Positions 21,865 through 22,994 of a stretch of DNA of 22,994 bases are shown here, piece by piece; positions within the stretch are counted from its first letter, which is position 1; each line of letters begins with the position of its first letter. The position numbers and the translations under genes were made by a program. Below the pieces are notes generated by a model that ran no database searches, had not been told where the DNA came from, and saw nothing but the letters and a program-made list of their open reading frames with translations. Origin of the DNA: an uncultured Bacteroidales bacterium (GTDB taxonomy: Bacteria > Bacteroidota > Bacteroidia > Bacteroidales > Paludibacteraceae); assembly GCA_937915765.1 (NCBI GenBank), contig CALGHE010000066.1:1-22994 (forward strand). Direction: 5' to 3'.

Positions 21865-22968
21865 ATGAAGAAGAATAGTACAAAAGAAGAAAAAGTATCT
21901 TTCTCTGAACATTCTGAAAAAGATTTAAGGAAAGATCGTACAGGCAGTATATTATTAGATGTAATTATAAGGATAAGAAGAACTTACTTTTATCGAAAGT
22001 ATGGTCTTTATGTAATTGTGTTAATAATAGGATTGTTGATTTACTCAATGATTAAAGATGTTGACGATAGTTTACTCAATTTAGGTATTTCACCCCAGAT
22101 GGGATTGAAAGGGTATATTTTTATGTGTTTTCTGCTTTATTTGAGTTTAGAACTTTTTTCTAGACTTGATACTTTTGATAATTTTTTTAGAGGTATTTTT
22201 CGTATGCCATTTTTAGGTGCTTGGGTATCTCGTAATGACGACCTCTTTTGTATTCTTTTTTTAAATGGTATTTTTCTTATGCCATTTTTAGGTGCTTTGG
22301 TATGGATTTTTATTTACAACAACTATTGTGTTGATAGATACAACGAAATAATGAAAGAGAAAAATGTAGTTAGTGGTATTGTTTATGGCAAGCATTCTTA
22401 TATTGAAGATGGAAATTTTCATTATTCAGTGAAAATTGGATATAAACATAATAAAGTTTATAAGTTTACTGTCTTTACAACGGCAGATAACTATCAAAAT
22501 ATAGACATCCGTGATTCAATACTAATATTCGCTTCAAGAGAATATCCACAAGTAATGGAAGTGGCAAGATGGCATCCAACCAAAGAACAAAAGGAACGGT
22601 ATAAAATTCCTCGTAAGTTTAAGTCGCTTTTTTTTTCGAGAATAGAGGAGGAAGTTCCTGATTCTCTGCAAAGAGAAGGGAAATATATAAGTATATTTGA
22701 TGGCGTTTTGTATGAGTTTGATAGACCTTATGATATACTGGATCAAATGGTTGAGCAATCGCGTCGCTCGCGGAAATTGCAGTCAGAAGAGCATGAACAT
22801 GATGAGGGAGTAGAGTCTGCGGATATTGCTGATATTAGTAATGAGGTGGAAGATGAGTCTATAGAGTTGGAAGAATTTGAATATGAGTTTCAACCAGAAA
22901 AAAAGAAACAAGTTGAAGAAAACCGTGTTATTGACGTTAGATTAAATGTTATTGAGAAGCATGAGTAG
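21865..22968 (+). CDS. Unrecognised membrane protein, AT-rich, with internal 25-residue duplication
   Basis: A 367-residue protein I do not recognise. A charged N-terminus (MKKNSTKEEKV) is followed by hydrophobic segments at about residues 48-68, 85-100 and 130-152. A soluble middle (about 160-270) contains KNVVSGIVYGKHSYIEDG and FHYSVKIGYKH. The C-terminal tail is strongly acidic, containing ELEEFEYEFQPEKKKQVEE. Within the membrane part, GIFRMPFLGAWV and GIFLMPFLGALV are 25 residues apart and come from a nearly exact 37-nt direct repeat (22192-22228 and 22267-22303). Codon use is far more AT-rich than in the core genes, which suggests recent acquisition. ATG at 21865 is preferred over TTG at 21856. 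No enzymatic motif is seen. Confidence 0.7.
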   Translation: MKKNSTKEEKVSFSEHSEKDLRKDRTGSILLDVIIRIRRTYFYRKYGLYVIVLIIGLLIYSMIKDVDDSLLNLGISPQMGLKGYIFMCFLLYLSLELFSRLDTFDNFFRGIFRMPFLGAWVSRNDDLFCILFLNGIFLMPFLGALVWIFIYNNYCVDRYNEIMKEKNVVSGIVYGKHSYIEDGNFHYSVKIGYKHNKVYKFTVFTTADNYQNIDIRDSILIFASREYPQVMEVARWHPTKEQKERYKIPRKFKSLFFSRIEEEVPDSLQREGKYISIFDGVLYEFDRPYDILDQMVEQSRRSRKLQSEEHEHDEGVESADIADISNEVEDESIELEEFEYEFQPEKKKQVEENRVIDVRLNVIEKHE

Positions 22969-22989
22969 GCACGTCCCTGCAAACGTGCC
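22968..22989 (+). terminator. Hairpin directly after the last gene, possible terminator
   Basis: GGCACGT (22968-22974) and ACGTGCC (22983-22989) form a perfect 7-bp stem with an 8-nt loop, overlapping the stop codon. The window ends too soon to see a T-run. Confidence 0.5.
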
Positions 22990-22994
22990 GTCCT

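Overview
The window looks like chromosomal DNA of a Bacteroidetes bacterium, most likely Bacteroidales. Two things support this. The gene set includes GldG, a short TatD, a tandem-DUF1508 YegP, an HD-type PgpH, a DnaQ-like exonuclease near dnaN, and the dxr-rseP pair. The promoters repeatedly match the Bacteroidetes housekeeping pattern TTG - 19 or 20 nt - TAnnTTTG, and there are almost no strong Shine-Dalgarno sequences. Species cannot be named from the sequence alone.

Layout. Positions 1-3192 read leftward: a truncated Rpn/PD-(D/E)XK 'transposase-family' nuclease, the c-di-AMP phosphodiesterase pgpH, yegP, and a possible 26-codon ORF. Next is a structured, repeat-flanked intergenic region (about 3172-3355). 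Everything from 3446 to the right edge reads rightward, apart from a transposase remnant. hemG (protoporphyrinogen oxidase) and a DUF454/YbaN membrane protein are separate transcription units with matching promoters. Each carries the same CCCAATTAATAGGG box at the same distance from the -33 and -7 elements. An AT-rich stretch without large genes (5328-5781) leads to two tandem copies of an unrecognised 32-residue membrane-peptide gene that differ only by synonymous changes.

The core block follows: gldG (without gldF), dnaN, a DEDDh exonuclease, a tRNA adenine-N6 methyltransferase and a hotdog-fold dehydratase-like protein. After it come an ECF-type sigma factor with no visible anti-sigma partner, then an RlmI-like rRNA methyltransferase, an M48 protease, an exported rhodanese and a Card1/Can2-like CARF-nuclease with no CRISPR array or cas gene in view. 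The last core unit is a tight operon: a catalytically degenerate M23/LytM membrane protein, dxr, rseP, an AlkD-like HEAT-repeat protein and a TatD hydrolase.

The right end (21418 onward) is accessory. It has a GC-richer unexplained block, a truncated IS5-type transposase, a very strong hairpin, and an AT-rich unrecognised membrane protein with an internal 25-residue duplication.

The best candidates for something undescribed are the duplicated 32-residue peptide locus, the shared hemG/DUF454 operator, the structured 3172-3355 element, and the stand-alone CARF nuclease.
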